From Linanthus parryae (lineage: Eukaryota > Streptophyta > Magnoliopsida > Ericales > Polemoniaceae): a DNA stretch of 64,000 nt. Made by a program: the position numbers and the translations under genes. Under the pieces are notes generated by a model. That model did not search any database, was not told the DNA's origin, and saw only the letters and a program-made list of their open reading frames with translations. The DNA lies in assembly GCA_023055425.1 (NCBI GenBank), contig JALGPY010000013.1:14855735-14919734 (forward strand), in the 5' to 3' direction. This document shows, in pieces, positions 1 through 11,739 of this stretch. The first letter of the stretch is position 1. Every line of letters starts with the position of its first letter.

Positions 1-1183
1 TGCTTGTTTCAAAGGCTTGAAACAGCTTGTCTATTTCAAGGCCTTGAAACTTTTTTCAAAGGTTTGAAACATACAGTAAAGTATAGAGCATGAACTTAGG
101 GGGCGCTTATGTTCCTGATTTGATTCCCAATCCCCTATGTTTGATTATATGTATTGATGATGAAAGAAAAATCATTTTGATGCTCTAAGCTGTTGTTAAC
201 CCATCTGTTTGAACAAGTTTTTGCAGGGAAAAGTTATTACCTATTTTGCAGGGTCACTTGCGAAAACTGTATTCTTGCAGAAAAGGAAACTGTATCTTCC
301 TAATCTACTCAGCTACAAGATCAAGTCAATATCCTTAAAGATATTTAGCAACTAGCCTTTGGGAAGAGCTGTTAGACAAGTCAAGATTTGCAGGTAATAT
401 TTAGGAAAGTTAATATGAGAACATATTGAAGATCTGCTATTCAAACAAGCTGCTTAAACGGGAATGACTGAAGATTTTCAGAGACACGCTAACAAAGAGA
501 CTTAGAACATTCTCAAGATTGACAAGAAACACAAAAGAAGATCTATTTCACTCAATCCATTCATTAGAAGATCACTGCACATTCAACTGCTGCATCAGTT
601 CTCAGTGTTATTCTTTCTGATCTATATTTGTACATCATTTAGATAATACTTGCTACATCTTATTCTGGTGATTTTTTCAATTGAACAATAGAGAAGTCTT
701 GTTGAATTAGTTAGCTATAGCAGGTATTAGATAGGTTAGTGAGAACCACAAGCTATAACAGAGTAAGGGAACTCTCTGTGCTTAGCTATTGATTAATAAG
801 AATTGAGCCGAAAATCCTGCAGGGATCTAATCCCTGAGGTAGAGACGTAGTTCCAAGTGGACTGAACTCTATAAATCTATGTGTCTCTTCCACTTAATTT
901 GTTGTTATATACCTAGCTTATCAGCAGTACAAAACAGGTTTTCAGTTTCAGGATTTGAAAGGCTTTTCAAGGCCTTTAAAACTCTCCACTTTTTCTTTGT
1001 TATCTGTTTTGATTGAAAGGACTTGAAACTTATTTCAAGGCCTTGATATACTCACTACTTTCTACAAAATTCTTTAAAACCACTCTTTTGGCAAAAGTTG
1101 CAAAAGTTGCGATAGTCTATTCAACCCCCCCCCCCTCTTCTAGAGTATTGATCCTGCTATACTACCTACATTAATGTCATTCA
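1..1183 (+). repeat. Copia-A 5' LTR (left end cut by window edge)
   Basis: The stretch ends in TCA directly before an initiator-Met primer binding site. It shares its layout with the complete Copia-D LTRs: palindromic TTTCAAGGCCTTGAAA-type motifs at the left (34-49) and right (1010-1046), a C-run, then TTCTAGAGTA. By comparison with Copia-D, roughly 30 bp of the LTR lie outside the window. Divergence from the D LTR is obvious throughout, so A is an older copy or another subfamily. Confidence 0.85.
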
Positions 1184-1185
1184 AT

Positions 1186-1197
1186 TGGTATCAGATC
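1186..1197 (+). promoter_or_regulatory. Copia-A primer binding site (initiator tRNA-Met)
   Basis: TGGTATCAGATC differs at one base from TGGTATCAGAGC, the complement of the 3' end of plant initiator tRNA-Met. It begins three bases after the LTR end, as expected for minus-strand priming in Ty1/copia elements. Confidence 0.88.
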
Positions 1198-1232
1198 TTG
1201 TATCACTGCATATTTTTAACCATCTGGTGATT

Positions 1233-3050
1233 ATGAGTATTGTAGGTGATTGTGGTTTCTCTCAGGGAAGATCTGCTAACAGACCTCCTCTATTCTGTGG
1301 TGATAACTTTGTGCACTGGAAAGCCCTGATGATAATGTTCATCATTGATCAAGATATAAAGTTGTGGACTATCATTCAGAATGGTCATCACACATTCTAC
1401 ACAGAGAAAGATGGGATCAGAACTCCAAAAACTGAGGATTCACTTTATGCTTCTGAGTTAGAACAATATTATAAAAATTACAGAGCTGTGAATCTCTTAT
1501 TCTGCATTGAGTGCAGATGTAATCAACAAGATTTCATATTGCAAGACTGGTAAATAAATATGGGACAAACTGTTGGTAACCTTTGAAGGAACTAGCCAAG
1601 TCAAGTAGACAAATATCAACATATTACTTAGAGATTATGAACTGTTTAAAATGAATGGAGATAAGTCAATCAAGGACATTTTCAAGAGGTTCACTGACAT
1701 TGTGCTTTGGGAAAATCTTTTTCCAACAAAGAGAAAGTCATGAAGATTTTGAGAAGCCTTCCCAAAGTCAATTGGGATCCAAATACTACTACTATTGAAG
1801 AAGCTCAAGATCTATCATCACTTCAACGTGATGACTTGCAGGGAAAGCTTCTTACACATGAGATTTCCATGAATGAAGTTGATGGAGAACTACCAGAGAG
1901 TGTCAAGAATCTTGCTCTCAAGGCTAAGGAGAATGACCCATCTCAAAGCCTAGAAACTGAAGAAGAAGATGATGATGAAGATCCTTTTGCTCTAATTTCC
2001 AAAGCCTTGACCAGAATTCTCAAGATGAAGAAAAACATTAAAAAAAAGACTTCAATAGGGATAGGCATAGATCATTGAGTAGCAAATACTACAAAGTTAA
2101 ATCTTCTTCTCATGGTAATAAGCCTAAAGTAATGAATTTCTTTGAGTGCGGTGATGCAGGACATTTGATTAGAGACTATCCACACAAGAAAAGAAAACAC
2201 TTTGAGAAGAAAGACCATGAAAGGAGAAAGAAAGCAATTGATAGCTTCATGGGGTGACACTGACTCTTCAAGTGATTCTGAATCTGAAGAAGAACAGCCA
2301 ACCTCTGCCTTATAACCAAGCATAATGAAGGTTCTTAAAAAAAATTGAGGTAATAGTAAATTGTTTGATTTCAAAACCAACAGAAACAATGCTTTTAAAT
2401 GAAGAGGACTATCTGAAAGAAATCCGGAATTTCAAGGAAAAGGTTCATGAGCAAAAAAGAGAATTTTCATCTTGTTTGTCAAAATCATAATCTTGAAATT
2501 TCTCAAAAGAATTCTGACAGGGATTTCAAGGCCTTGGAAACCAATTTCAAAGTCTTGAAAACTCAAGCCAAGGAAGTAATCACTGAGAACTCACTTTTGA
2601 GTGACAGTATTGTTGCTGGGAAAACATTAGTCTGATGATTTAAAGGAACAAAGGACTAATCTAGCTGAGAAACTTCAAGAATCCAAGGAAGTTCTTGCCA
2701 AATTTGTTGGCTCAGAACACAACCTAAACCTGATTCTTGGAGGAAGCTTAAAGTCTGTTCACAAAACTGGTATTGGTTACAATCCAAATTTTCCTAGAAA
2801 GAACAATACCAAATTTGTGAAGGCTAGAAGCAAAACTTCTCCTAAATGTCATTGCTGCAGCAGAATTGGTCATGTTAAGATGACTTGTCCTTTTAGAAAG
2901 AGAGACCCTCACATAATGAGGAACACTTTTCCAGTTCAACTTAAAAGACGAAGTTAGAGATATTTGGGTTCCTAAATGGGTTAGACCACCTAACATGGTT
3001 GACCCTGAATATGAATCTAAATTTCACACTTGGTCTAACAGTTTGGTAAG
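1233..3050 (+). pseudogene. gag: Copia-A gag and start of protease region, degraded
   Basis: The ATG at 1233 opens a copia-type gag (PPLFCGDNFVHWKALM motif near residue 20, the UBN2/gag-pre family signature). The frame breaks near 1553 and the product continues in pieces at 1707-2078, 2075-2254 and 2447-2635. A first zinc knuckle near 2140-2185 has lost cysteines, a coiled-coil rich in FKxLK repeats follows, and a second CxxC..H..C knuckle lies near 2848-2895. Gag would coat the RNA in the virus-like particle. The text stops at 3050, where Gypsy-B is inserted, and resumes at 27583. Several frameshifts and stops make it non-functional. Confidence 0.85.
3046..3050. repeat. Target-site duplication of Gypsy-B, left copy (GTAAG)
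   Basis: GTAAG before the TG of the left LTR is repeated at 27578-27582 after the CA of the right LTR. Copia-D has ATAAG at the equivalent place, which confirms the empty-site sequence. Confidence 0.93.
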
Positions 3051-3981
3051 TGATGCGCAAACTAACGTGCTATTCGGAAGTATATGAATCGAGTAATACC
3101 GGGTGTATTTCAACTCGGGTAATTGTTCCCACGAGGACTGTTTGAGTTTTTTCGAGTAATCTGATTTAATTGCAGAGCGTAAAAGGATGAGTAATTTTGA
3201 GAGTGTGGTTACTAACTACGTACTAAAAATAAACAATTAAAACGTAAATATTTTTTGTGACGTTTTTCTAAAAATCTCGAAGTTTGTAAAATCTAGGGTT
3301 TGGATACTAGGTCCCGGGATCCCCTATGGTTTATTCAGATTTATATTCTTTGTTTGATATAAAAACACTCAAAATTTTTAATTACCTGTGCCACATACCG
3401 GTTGTGCAGTAACCTTTCAGATTCCACACGCTATCACGATCCTGCAAACTGTCGGATTCCTGTTAAGCTGCCTAAGTCTGTAGTCTCGTTCTACGTCTGC
3501 TAGGGTTTATAACCTATCCTGATGGCCTGGGTCAGATTCTCCAACAGTTGGTCTATACGTTTAGCTAGCCCTATCTCCCTTTCTCTGGTCGGTCTATCTG
3601 GGTAAGGTACTAAATCCTGTCTTTTCTTCCTAACCCTAACCTGAAGTTTTCACCTACAGGCTCGGGTTTGTAGCAATTCTGGTTCGCGACTCCGATCATG
3701 CATAAACGATAATAATCAAAGACAGAATAACTGATAATACTGCTAAATTAAGATAACATGACAGAACAATCTCTGAAAACCAAACCCTAGGTTCACCGAG
3801 AACCTAGGTGAAAGGTTTAGCTACTAAACGACATAACTAAATAACAAAGTGTTTGAAAATAAAAGAGAGAGTAAGAGAAAACTAGGTCTTCGAATGTGGA
3901 TTCGTGCTTTTATGCTCTCCGTGACTGCTCCCGAACTTCTGCCTTGGATGTGTCGTGCTAAAACGAGCTCTGGATGAGTCT

Positions 3982-3989
3982 TTATATAG
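3982..3989 (-). promoter_or_regulatory. TATA box of Gypsy-B 3' LTR
   Basis: On the minus strand it reads CACTATATAAAGACTC. The same context is CACTATTTAAAGACTCGTCC in Gypsy-G and Gypsy-C. In the B 5' LTR the box has decayed (26665-26670). The nearest palindrome lies about 78 bp upstream. Confidence 0.7.
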
Positions 3990-4066
3990 TGCTGAAGACG
4001 TTTCTGGAAACTGCCACAATTACGAAACTGCCACTGGTCAAAATCTGTCTCGGAATACGTATTGTC

Positions 4067-4198
4067 TGCGTATATACGCACAGGGCCTGCGTATATACGC
4101 AGGCAGCAACTTCTCAAGTCCCCATTTTCCTCTCTCTCTCTCTGCGTATATACGCAGTTTGTCTGCGTATATACGCACAGGGTCTGCGTATATACGCA
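4067..4198. promoter_or_regulatory. Palindrome cluster in Gypsy-B 3' LTR (five TGCGTATATACGCA copies)
   Basis: Perfect 14-bp palindromes lie at 4067-4080, 4088-4101, 4143-4156, 4164-4177 and 4185-4198. Half-site-like remnants follow near 4236 and 4254. They lie in U3, upstream of the TATA box in the element's direction. The same motif recurs in Gypsy-C and Gypsy-G. A role as a binding site for a dimeric protein, or as a hairpin, is inference. Confidence 0.8.
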
Positions 4199-4891
4199 GG
4201 CAGAGACATGCTGTCTTCGTTTTCTCTCCCCTCTTGTGCGTATGAAGCTCTGTGTGCGTATAAAATCCCCTAGAAAGATTGCTGACTGAATCGGGGCGCC
4301 AAAATCCAGACTCGTCTTCCGAAAACCCGGGCCCGGTGACCAAAATACCCCTGGGTCAATACTGCCCCGGAAATCATCACGAACATGAAACAGCTACTCC
4401 CGACTCTGGACACCTGGAACCGAGACTTCTTACTAGGGTGTGGCCTGTCTGGGACCCACACTTGACGAGAGTCGATTTTTCGGCCGGACTCCATTTCAGC
4501 ATTATGACATGTTCTCGGAAAGCCTCGACGTCTTCGTATTTTGCCCCTGGTTTCACTTCCAAATTCTCAGTCAAGCTCCCGATATCATCAAACGAGCGCA
4601 TCCTGGTCATTCTCGGCTTCAGCGATTCAACTTCCTTGGCTCTCGCTCCTGCAATCTTGCTTTATTCCCGGCTTCTACACAAGTCATGTTCCTGCATAGA
4701 CAACACGAACAACACCCCGTGATCATATCTCGAAATGAGTGAAATAAGCAGAAATTTATGAAAAGCACACAAACATCTCGTTCTTAAAACCGAGGCTTTC
4801 CGAGGGTGAATCCTGGCTAAAACACAGTTTTTCGACACAATGGCACGTCAAATCAGGCTACAAGATAACCCCTATTTGGGCGTTATCAAAT

Positions 4892-4902
4892 ACCCCCGCA
4901 CT
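4892..4902 (-). promoter_or_regulatory. Polypurine tract of Gypsy-B
   Basis: AGTGCGGGGGT on the minus strand lies four bases before the 3' LTR. It primes plus-strand synthesis in LTR elements. The equivalent site is 21897-21907 in C and 57406-57416 in G. Confidence 0.82.
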
Positions 4903-6769
4903 AACCATTGCTCGTCCCGAGCAACCCCTTGCATACTTCCATGGGTTGCATACAACTATGTCTTGCAACGACCCTGCTTTTGCATACACTACCTTTGCAT
5001 CACCTCATCGCATACTCTTTGGACCCGAACCTTTACATCCAGACGACTCAATAGATAGACCGACTCAGAACAGAATAAACACTGACTCGACAGACAGAGA
5101 CTCAAAACGTACTCAAGACAAAATTATTTTTAGCGAGATTGGGCAATCTCCAAAACGTAACCGGTGTGTCCTTGAGACCTCACCCTTTTTCAGAAAATAC
5201 TTCCCTGTAAGCGATTGGTAAGTTTGAACAGGTGGAAACAAGCTCTGGCTCCAAGTACTGTTACTTCCGTTATCATCCTGAGAAAATCCCCAGTTAGCCT
5301 ACCATCCGAGCTATTTCCGAACCAAGGTTCTAAGCCTAACAGGTAGGGTATATATATATATATGTCATGGTAAGGCACAATCCTACTTGTTATGACAATC
5401 TCACAATTTCCCAAACTCACCCCCTCACCGAGATCCCGAAAACAGACCGAAACACCTAAGTTCCAGCTTTCTCAATCTCCCTGGCCCCCGTTGTGTCTTC
5501 GCCGTTTTCGAGGCCACAAATGTGAAGTGGTGCAAATGTCTCGAAAATTGCACTAACAACTCAGCTTTTCGACTAAATAACATAAATAACTGAAAAACTG
5601 TAAAACTTGAACATTGCTTTTTTCGTTTTTTGTTTCTTCTTTTTTGTTTTGGATTTTTTTTTTCTTTTTACAATAATATATACATAAACAAATACAAGAA
5701 TATAAACAAAAATGGCTAAAGCTGAGCGGGTAGAAATAAAATGTTGTTGTGGGGTACGAAAAATGTCCTCATGTGAAGTACCCCCACACTAATCCTAAGG
5801 CGTTGATCCTGTAGTCGGAATGATACTGTGCAGTCCCACCGAACCTCCTCATCACCAAAGATGTAGAAAAACGGCACGACCACCTATTGACCCCACAACC
5901 CCGGAACCCAGTTTGTACGTAAAGATACTCGCATGCGACTAACTCCACATGCGGTCACTATGTAATGCAGTGATCCACCTCCGCAAATTAATGCAGTCGC
6001 CACTAACTCACCCCGTCCTTCCCTCGAAAAATGTGTCAATGTCAAAACTGTCCAAAACTGATATGTCATGAAGCTCTCCCATATAAAACCCTCCCTAACT
6101 CACTCACTCCGTCATAACGCGTAGAATAGCCAACTAACGATTGATGAAGGTCTCAACGATGGCTTCCTAGGTTACAGTGGCTATGAATAAAAGGGGAAAC
6201 GGCTTCAAGCGGGTTTATTATTTGGACCTAGGAGTAAGAAACAGGACGTGAGGTCCCTTGATAGCCAATCACTCCATCAAAAGATGCGATGACCGTGACG
6301 GCGCCTGTGAGTGGGTTGTCGACTACCTAAATGACGGCAATGTGGCAACTAGTCGGATCCCTAGCTTAGGTGATAACTTCTCCCGGATTCCAAGGCGCAC
6401 TGTCTCTCACCTATCTATTGTACCTCAGTGCAAGTTTTCTTTTCTGTCAATGGAACATCATTGATTTCTCTCCAGTTTCCGTTATTTCGATTGCCCTTTA
6501 TCAAAATTTTCTAATTGGTGCGCAAGACTTGTCATTTTCTCTCTTGTCTACCTCTAGTGTCATGTTTCTGTTCTGTTGTGTCTGCACATGCTCAATTCAC
6601 AGTCAATAACCACTCATCTTACCTCTCTCAAAATTTCAGAACTTAAAATAAAATTGAAATAAATGAAACTAACTTACTACGTTGGGTTGCCTCCCAACTA
6701 GCGCTTGTAATTTATGGTCGACGGCCCGACCCAGTTACCACCAGTTTGATCAGGGGTCGTCAAAGTAGA
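4903..6769 (-). other. Noncoding 3' internal region of Gypsy-B
   Basis: No credible gene is visible. The stretch aligns by eye with Gypsy-C 20290-21896 (for example the blocks around 6240-6420 and 20400-20580), but the part of C holding the env-position gene (about 17340-20280) is absent. A second polypurine-like motif sits at 5780-5790. The region is T-rich near 5600-5690. Confidence 0.7.
5780..5790 (-). promoter_or_regulatory. Internal polypurine-tract-like motif of Gypsy-B
   Basis: AGTGTGGGGGT on the minus strand, equivalent to 21017-21027 in Gypsy-C and 56616-56626 in Gypsy-G. It is a copy of the motif that serves as PPT next to the LTR. Function as an extra plus-strand primer is inference. 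Confidence 0.5.
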
Positions 6770-8097
6770 TCGGGTTTACCTTGGCGACTTCGGCGGTCTC
6801 GAGATACGGCTTGATCCGTTCACCCTGAAGCTTGAGTTATCTTTCGGATTCTCCAGCTCAAATGCGCCCCATGTGAATATCTTCTTGATGATGAACAGCC
6901 CCGACCAACGAGACCTCAACTTTCCCGCAAAGAACCCCATTCTCGTGTTGTAGCAAAGAACTTTGTCCCCTTCGTTAAACTATTTTGGCGTGATCCGCTG
7001 CTCATGCCACTTTTTCGTCTTCTCTTTGTAAATTTTGGCGCTCTCGAATGTTGTCCTGCGGAACTCCTCTAATTCCAGCAGCACCAATTTTCTCTTATCT
7101 CCGGCCGAACTCTGATCCATGTTGAGAAATTTGATGGCCCAATAGGCCTTGTGCTCTAGCTCAACCGGAAGGTGACATGCTTTCCCAAACATCAGCTGGT
7201 ATGGTGACATTGCCAGCGGTGTTTTGAAAGTTGTCATGTATGCCCATGGCGCATCGTCCAGTCTCATCAACCAATCCTTTCGGGCCAGATTTACGGTTTT
7301 CTAAAGAATGCCCTTGATCTCTCTGTTCGACACCTCAGCTTGCCCGTTAGTCTGGGGGTGATAAGGAAACGATACCTTATGGATATGCACCCTGTACCGA
7401 TTCATCACCGTGGCAAACACATTGTTAATGAAATGAGATCCTTCATCGCTGATCATCGCTCTGGGGGTCCCGAACCGCGTAAATATGTTGCGTTTCAAAA
7501 AACGCTCAAATGTCGCTGCATCGTTTTTGTGACACGCTATCGCCTCGATCCACTTTTTAACGTAGTCCACTGCCAGTAGTATGTACAGATTTCCCATAGA
7601 AGACAGGAACAGCCCCATGAAGTCGATCCCCCAGACATCGAAGGGTTCAACATCCTGCCATATAGTCAAAGGCATCTCGTCCCTAAGTGACGTACTCCCT
7701 GTCCTCTGGAATCTATCACATCCCTGAACATAATCATGACAGTCTTTGAAAAGTGTTGGCCAAAAGAAACCTGACTGCAGTACCTTGTGTGCCGAGTGGT
7801 CCCTCCGAAGTAACCCCCACACTAAGCTGAGTGGCAGTGTTTGATTACTTTCCAGGCCTCGTGAGTCAGAACGGATCTTCGCATAATGTTGTCGGCCCCT
7901 TGCTTGAATAGGTACGGGTCGTCCCAGAAATATTTCCGGCTTTCATACATGAATCGTTTCTGCTGTGACGGGGTTAGTTCCTCGAGAAGTGTACCGCTCA
8001 CCAGATAGTTGGCTATAGCATAGTACCATGGTCTCCCCAGTTTGACAGCCATGATGTGCTCATCCGGAAAATTTTCTTTGATCGGTATCTGGTCCAC
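6770..8097 (-). pseudogene. int: Gypsy-B integrase, degraded
   Basis: Read on the minus strand. The zinc-binding HHCC module is near 7700-7850 (ends CxxC-like [13 protein letters not shown], second Cys altered). The catalytic core is at 7301-7822 with D in WGIDFMG, D in ISDEGSHF and E in SNREIK, the DDE triad in order. A C-terminal part is at 6980-7270, and a remnant of the LRSRWSGPF (GPF/Y) module follows to about 6890. Frame changes at 7822 and stops near 7300 and 6977 break it. Integrase would insert the cDNA. The motif AGTGTGGGGGT lies inside it at 7813-7823. Confidence 0.87.
7813..7823 (-). promoter_or_regulatory. Polypurine-like motif inside Gypsy-B integrase
   Basis: AGTGTGGGGGT on the minus strand in the zinc-binding part of integrase. 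The same motif is at the same place in Gypsy-C (16074-16084). Its position recalls a central polypurine tract, but this is inference from sequence only. Confidence 0.4.
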
Positions 8098-8099
8098 CT

Positions 8100-8459
8100 T
8101 AGCATTCTCAAGCCTGTAGAGGTGGTCCCAACTATGTTCTCAACTCCCTTCTTGTCTCGGATTTCCACATCAAATTCCTAAATCAATAATAACCACCTCA
8201 GCAGCCTCGGTTTTGCGTCCTTTTTGTCCAGCAGATATTTCAGAGCACTATGGTCGGTTAAAACGATCACTATTGACCCGACCAAGTATGGCTGGAATTT
8301 GTCCAGGGCATACACCACAGCAAGTAGTTCCTTCTCTGTAGTGCCATAGTTGACATGGGCATCGTTTAGCACCCGACTTGCATAATATATCACATGACAA
8401 AACTTGTCCTTCCGCTGACCCAAAACTGCACCGACTGCGTAGTCGCTGGCGTCACACAT
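8100..8459 (-). pseudogene. rnh: Gypsy-B RNase H, degraded
   Basis: The minus-strand product begins [16 protein letters not shown] (first catalytic Asp), followed by [15 protein letters not shown] (Glu) and [10 protein letters not shown] (Asp), the Ty3/gypsy RNase H order. It follows the reverse transcriptase after an in-frame stop near 8478. A frameshift or stop near 8178 separates it from integrase. It would degrade the RNA of the RNA:DNA hybrid. Confidence 0.88.
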
Positions 8460-8477
8460 CAGCTCAAACGAAAGTAA

Positions 8478-9527
8478 CTAGTCCGGCGTAGTGATTACTG
8501 GGACTGTCATCAGCTTCTCCTTCAAATGGTCAAAGGCCTGCTGACACGCTGTATCACAGTCAAAGGGCACGTCTTTTCCGAGCAGAGCGCAGAGTGGCTT
8601 TGTGATCTTGGAAAAGTCTTTGATGAACCTCCGGTAAAATCCTGCATGTCCTAGAAAACTCTTAATTGCCTTTACGGTTGTTGGGTACGGGAGCTGTTTT
8701 ATCACCTCGATCTTGGCCCTGTCCACCTCGAGTCCCTTGCTGGAAATTTTTTGACCCAGCACGATACCTTCGGTGACCATAAAGTGACACTTTTCCCATT
8801 TCACTACTAAGTTTTCTTTCTTGCAATGGACCAGAACCTGGATCAGGTGGTGCAGGCAGTCGTTAAAACTGTCCCCGAACAATGAAAAAAAGTCCATAAA
8901 GACCTCAAAATTTTTCTCGATCATGTCTGAGAATATCGCCATCATGCATCTTTGGAACGTAGCTGGAGCGTTACAAAACCGGAACGGCATGCGCCGGAAA
9001 GCAAACGTACCATACGGGCAGGTAGATGCTGTCTTCTCCTGATCTTCCGGGGCTATGCAAATATGGTTGTACCCGTAGTATCCATCCAGAAAACAATAAT
9101 AGGCGTGTTGAGTTAGCCTGTCCAACATTTGGTCCATGAATGGTAGCGGGAAGTGATCTTTCAAAGTTGCATCGTTTAGCCTCTAATAGTCCATAGAGAT
9201 CCGCCAGCATGTAATGGTGTGCTGCGCAATCTGTTCCTGGTCCGCGTTCTGCACTATCTTAATACCCCCCTTTTTGGGCACGCACAGGACCAGGCTGATC
9301 CAAGTGTTGTCTGATATAGGCTTTATGATTCCTGCCTCCTGCCACTTCATGACCTCCTTGCGCACAACATCTTTCCTGTTCGGATTCAGTCTCCGATGGG
9401 GCTGAATCACTGGTTTCTTTCCTTCTTCAATCCTGATCTTGTGCATGCAATAGGAGGGGCTGATCCCCTTAATATCCGCAATAGTCCAAGCGATTACATC
9501 CTTGTGCTCACGCAATACTTCCAGCAT
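8478..9527 (-). pseudogene. rt: Gypsy-B reverse transcriptase, catalytic motif damaged
   Basis: The minus strand shows the N-terminal HKIRIEEGKKPVIQPHRRLNP block, PKKGGI, RRLN-type remnant, FLDGYYGYNHI (catalytic Asp), MPFRFCNAPATFQRCM and FMDFF. The last should be FMDDF, as in Gypsy-C, so the second Asp of the YxDD-type active site is replaced. The frame is also interrupted near 9183. Together these make it inactive. Confidence 0.9.
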
Positions 9528-9539
9528 TTTCTCCTCCAG

Positions 9540-10038
9540 TTCCTGAGATAATAAAGATGAAACAATGACGGGCAGAGTACTATTATTACCAATGTACGCA
9601 TACCTGAGATGGTTCGGGATGGTTTAAGCCCAAGTGCGGGTGGCTCCTTGAGTGACGGAACCAGGATCATCTTCTGCCCGCCATCTTCGTCTAGGTGCAG
9701 CGTGGTCCAGTCTTCGATCTCATGGCCTGCTCGCACCGAGTTATCTCCTTTTATTCTCCGTACATGCTATTAATCTCTTCCCATAGCTGGTCCATCTCCT
9801 TGTTTTCCCAGTCTTCATCAACCACGTCAATAGCAAAGATATCTACGTGCTCATAATAATTTGGCAGTTGCAGATTTTTGAAGACGTTAAATTTATCCTT
9901 GTCCTCGTTAATCTGCATGGTCAGTTCTCCGCTCTTGCAGTTTATCATGGCTTCTCCAGTGGCCAAAAACAGCCTACCCAGTATCAGCGGTACCTCCCCT
10001 GCCTCCATGTCCAGAATCACGAAATCTGCCGGGAAAAT
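9540..10038 (-). pseudogene. pr: Gypsy-B protease C-terminal half and linker
   Basis: The minus-strand product continues the protease after the Gypsy-C insertion (ILDMEAGEVPLILGRLF, then GELTMQINEDKDKFNVFKN). The N-terminal half is at 23441-23580. A low-complexity linker to the reverse transcriptase follows, with frame changes near 9740 and 9540. Confidence 0.85.
10034..10038. repeat. Target-site duplication of Gypsy-C, left copy (AAAAT)
   Basis: AAAAT before the 5' LTR is repeated at 23441-23445 after the 3' LTR. The flanks rejoin in the protease codons of Gypsy-B. Confidence 0.93.
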
Positions 10039-11592
10039 TGATAACGCCCAATTAGGGGTTATCTTTTAGCCTGACTTCACGAGCGTTTGTGTCGGAAATA
10101 GCGTATTTTGCCGGAAATTTCCCTAGAATGCCTCGGGAATTTAGAACGAGATGTTTATTTGTACTTTCTGGATTCCTGCTATTTATTGCTTTTATTGGAT
10201 ATGATTGCGGGTTTTCGTTCATGTTGCCTTTTCAGGAACAGGTTCGGAAGGTGCATCGGGAAGCGTGTCGGGACCAAGCCGGGACCGTCTCGGGAAACGT
10301 GCACAAGATCGGGCCAAGACGGGAACAAGGAAAAGCAGGAGAACACCAAGGGAGGCAAACCGGGATCATCAGGACGAAGAGTGGGACCCAGGAGACCCAA
10401 CCGGGCCCACCAGAGGACCAAGCAGGGTCACCACCACAGCCCCTGCCTGCGTATATACGCAGGTAGGGAGGTGGTGGGGGTGGATTGAGGGCCCTGGTTG
10501 CGTATATACACAACCCCGCGTATATACGCAGCCAGTTTGACTTTTTTCCAAAGTCGGTGGACCGATGGCAGTTTCCGTAATTTCTGGCGCGCGCGTTTCG
10601 GGGAAAAACAACACTATTTACAGACTCGTCCAGACTCGTTTTTGGAGACACACAATTCTCAGCACAACCGAAGGATAAGTCAGAGCATCCACGGAGAGCA
10701 CGGAAGAGCGATTCGAGATTCGAAGACTTAGTTTGATTTCCCTCTCTTTCTTTATATTCAGAAACTGTGTTTAGTATTATGTCTAGTCGTAGCTAAACCT
10801 CTTACCTAGGTTCTCGGTGAACCTAGGGTTTCGTATTCAGTTTTTATGACTACTTCGATTATGGATTCATGATTGTTATCTTGATTCAGCAAGTTGTATC
10901 TGTTATTCTGGCTTTGATTATTCTCGTATATGCATGATAGGACTGATCACCCAGAATTGTTATAGACCCGAGCTTGTAGGTGAAAGCGTCAAGTTAGGGT
11001 TAGGAAGAAAAGTCAGGATTTAGTACCTTACCCTGATAGACCGACTAGAGAAAGGGAGATAGGGCTAGCACCAAAAAACGTGAGACCGATTGTTAGAGAA
11101 TTTGACCCGGGCCATTCGGACAGGTTAGAAACCCTAACAGGATTAGACCGAGACTGCAGACTTAGGCAGCTTAACAAGAATCCGAAAGTCTGCAGGATAG
11201 GGATTATGTGTTGAATCTGAAAAGTCACTTCACAACTGGTACGTTGCACAGATATCGAAGCTGCTGAGTGTTTTCACAATCGAACGTAAAACTAAAATCT
11301 TTAGAAACCCTAGGGGATCCTGGAGCCTAGTTCTCATCTATTATCGTAACAACCGATTCAGAGTATTACAGAAAACGTCATAAAAAATATTTACGTTTTA
11401 ATTTTTAATTTCTGTTTTTAGTTTAGTAAACTGCAATCACAACCACTCCTCCTCGTTACTACACTCGGTTAACCAAAACTGACGACGTGAGAAAACCCGG
11501 AACAGTCTTTGTGGGATCGACAAGCCGAGTTGAAATACACCCGGTATTACTTGATTTCGTATACTTGCGAATAGCCTGTATTTTGCGAATCA
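10039..11592 (+). repeat. Gypsy-C 5' LTR
   Basis: 1554 bp from TGATAACGCC to GCGAATCA. TATA-like CACTATTTA lies near 10612-10620. It carries two good palindromes and one CpG-mutated copy, one unit more than the 3' LTR. Confidence 0.93.
10448..10530. promoter_or_regulatory. Palindromes in Gypsy-C 5' LTR
   Basis: TGCGTATATACGCA is perfect at 10448-10461. At 10499-10512 one CpG is changed (TACACA). At 10517-10530 the core GCGTATATACGC is intact. The last ends about 83 bp before the TATA-like box, the same spacing as in the other copies. Confidence 0.75.
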
Positions 11593-11598
11593 AGTTTT

Positions 11599-11616
11599 TG
11601 GCGCCGTTGCCGGGGA
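11599..11616 (+). promoter_or_regulatory. Gypsy-C primer binding site (tRNA-Asp)
   Basis: TGGCGCCGTTGCCGGGGA matches the complement of the 3' end of plant tRNA-Asp over 18 bases. It lies six bases after the LTR end. Confidence 0.92.
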
Positions 11617-11739
11617 CTTTTTAGGGTCTATTTAGTTGTCAGAATTAGTTTTCTGAGTTTTTGTTTATATTTTAGTTTTGTTATTTTTCTTTTTATCACA
11701 CTACGTTTTTGAATCTGCGTTTTCAGGACTGTTCAGTTG

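Larger units (their letters stand above)
3051..4888 (-). repeat. Gypsy-B 3' LTR
   Basis: This 1838-bp LTR reads TGATAACGCCC...TGCGCATCA on the minus strand and aligns with 25711-27577. It contains a TATA box and five perfect copies of TGCGTATATACGCA. It abuts a polypurine tract at 4892. Confidence 0.93.

Noticed and set aside
3955..4343. Many small frames with repeated LRIYA, AYIR or VYTQ peptides (also near 10400, 22300, 26700, 58400)
   Set aside because: These are six-frame translations of the palindrome TGCGTATATACGCA in noncoding LTR sequence; they overlap on both strands and have no coding support.
11599..11616. tRNA gene
   Set aside because: Only the 18 bases complementary to a tRNA 3' end are present; it is a primer binding site.
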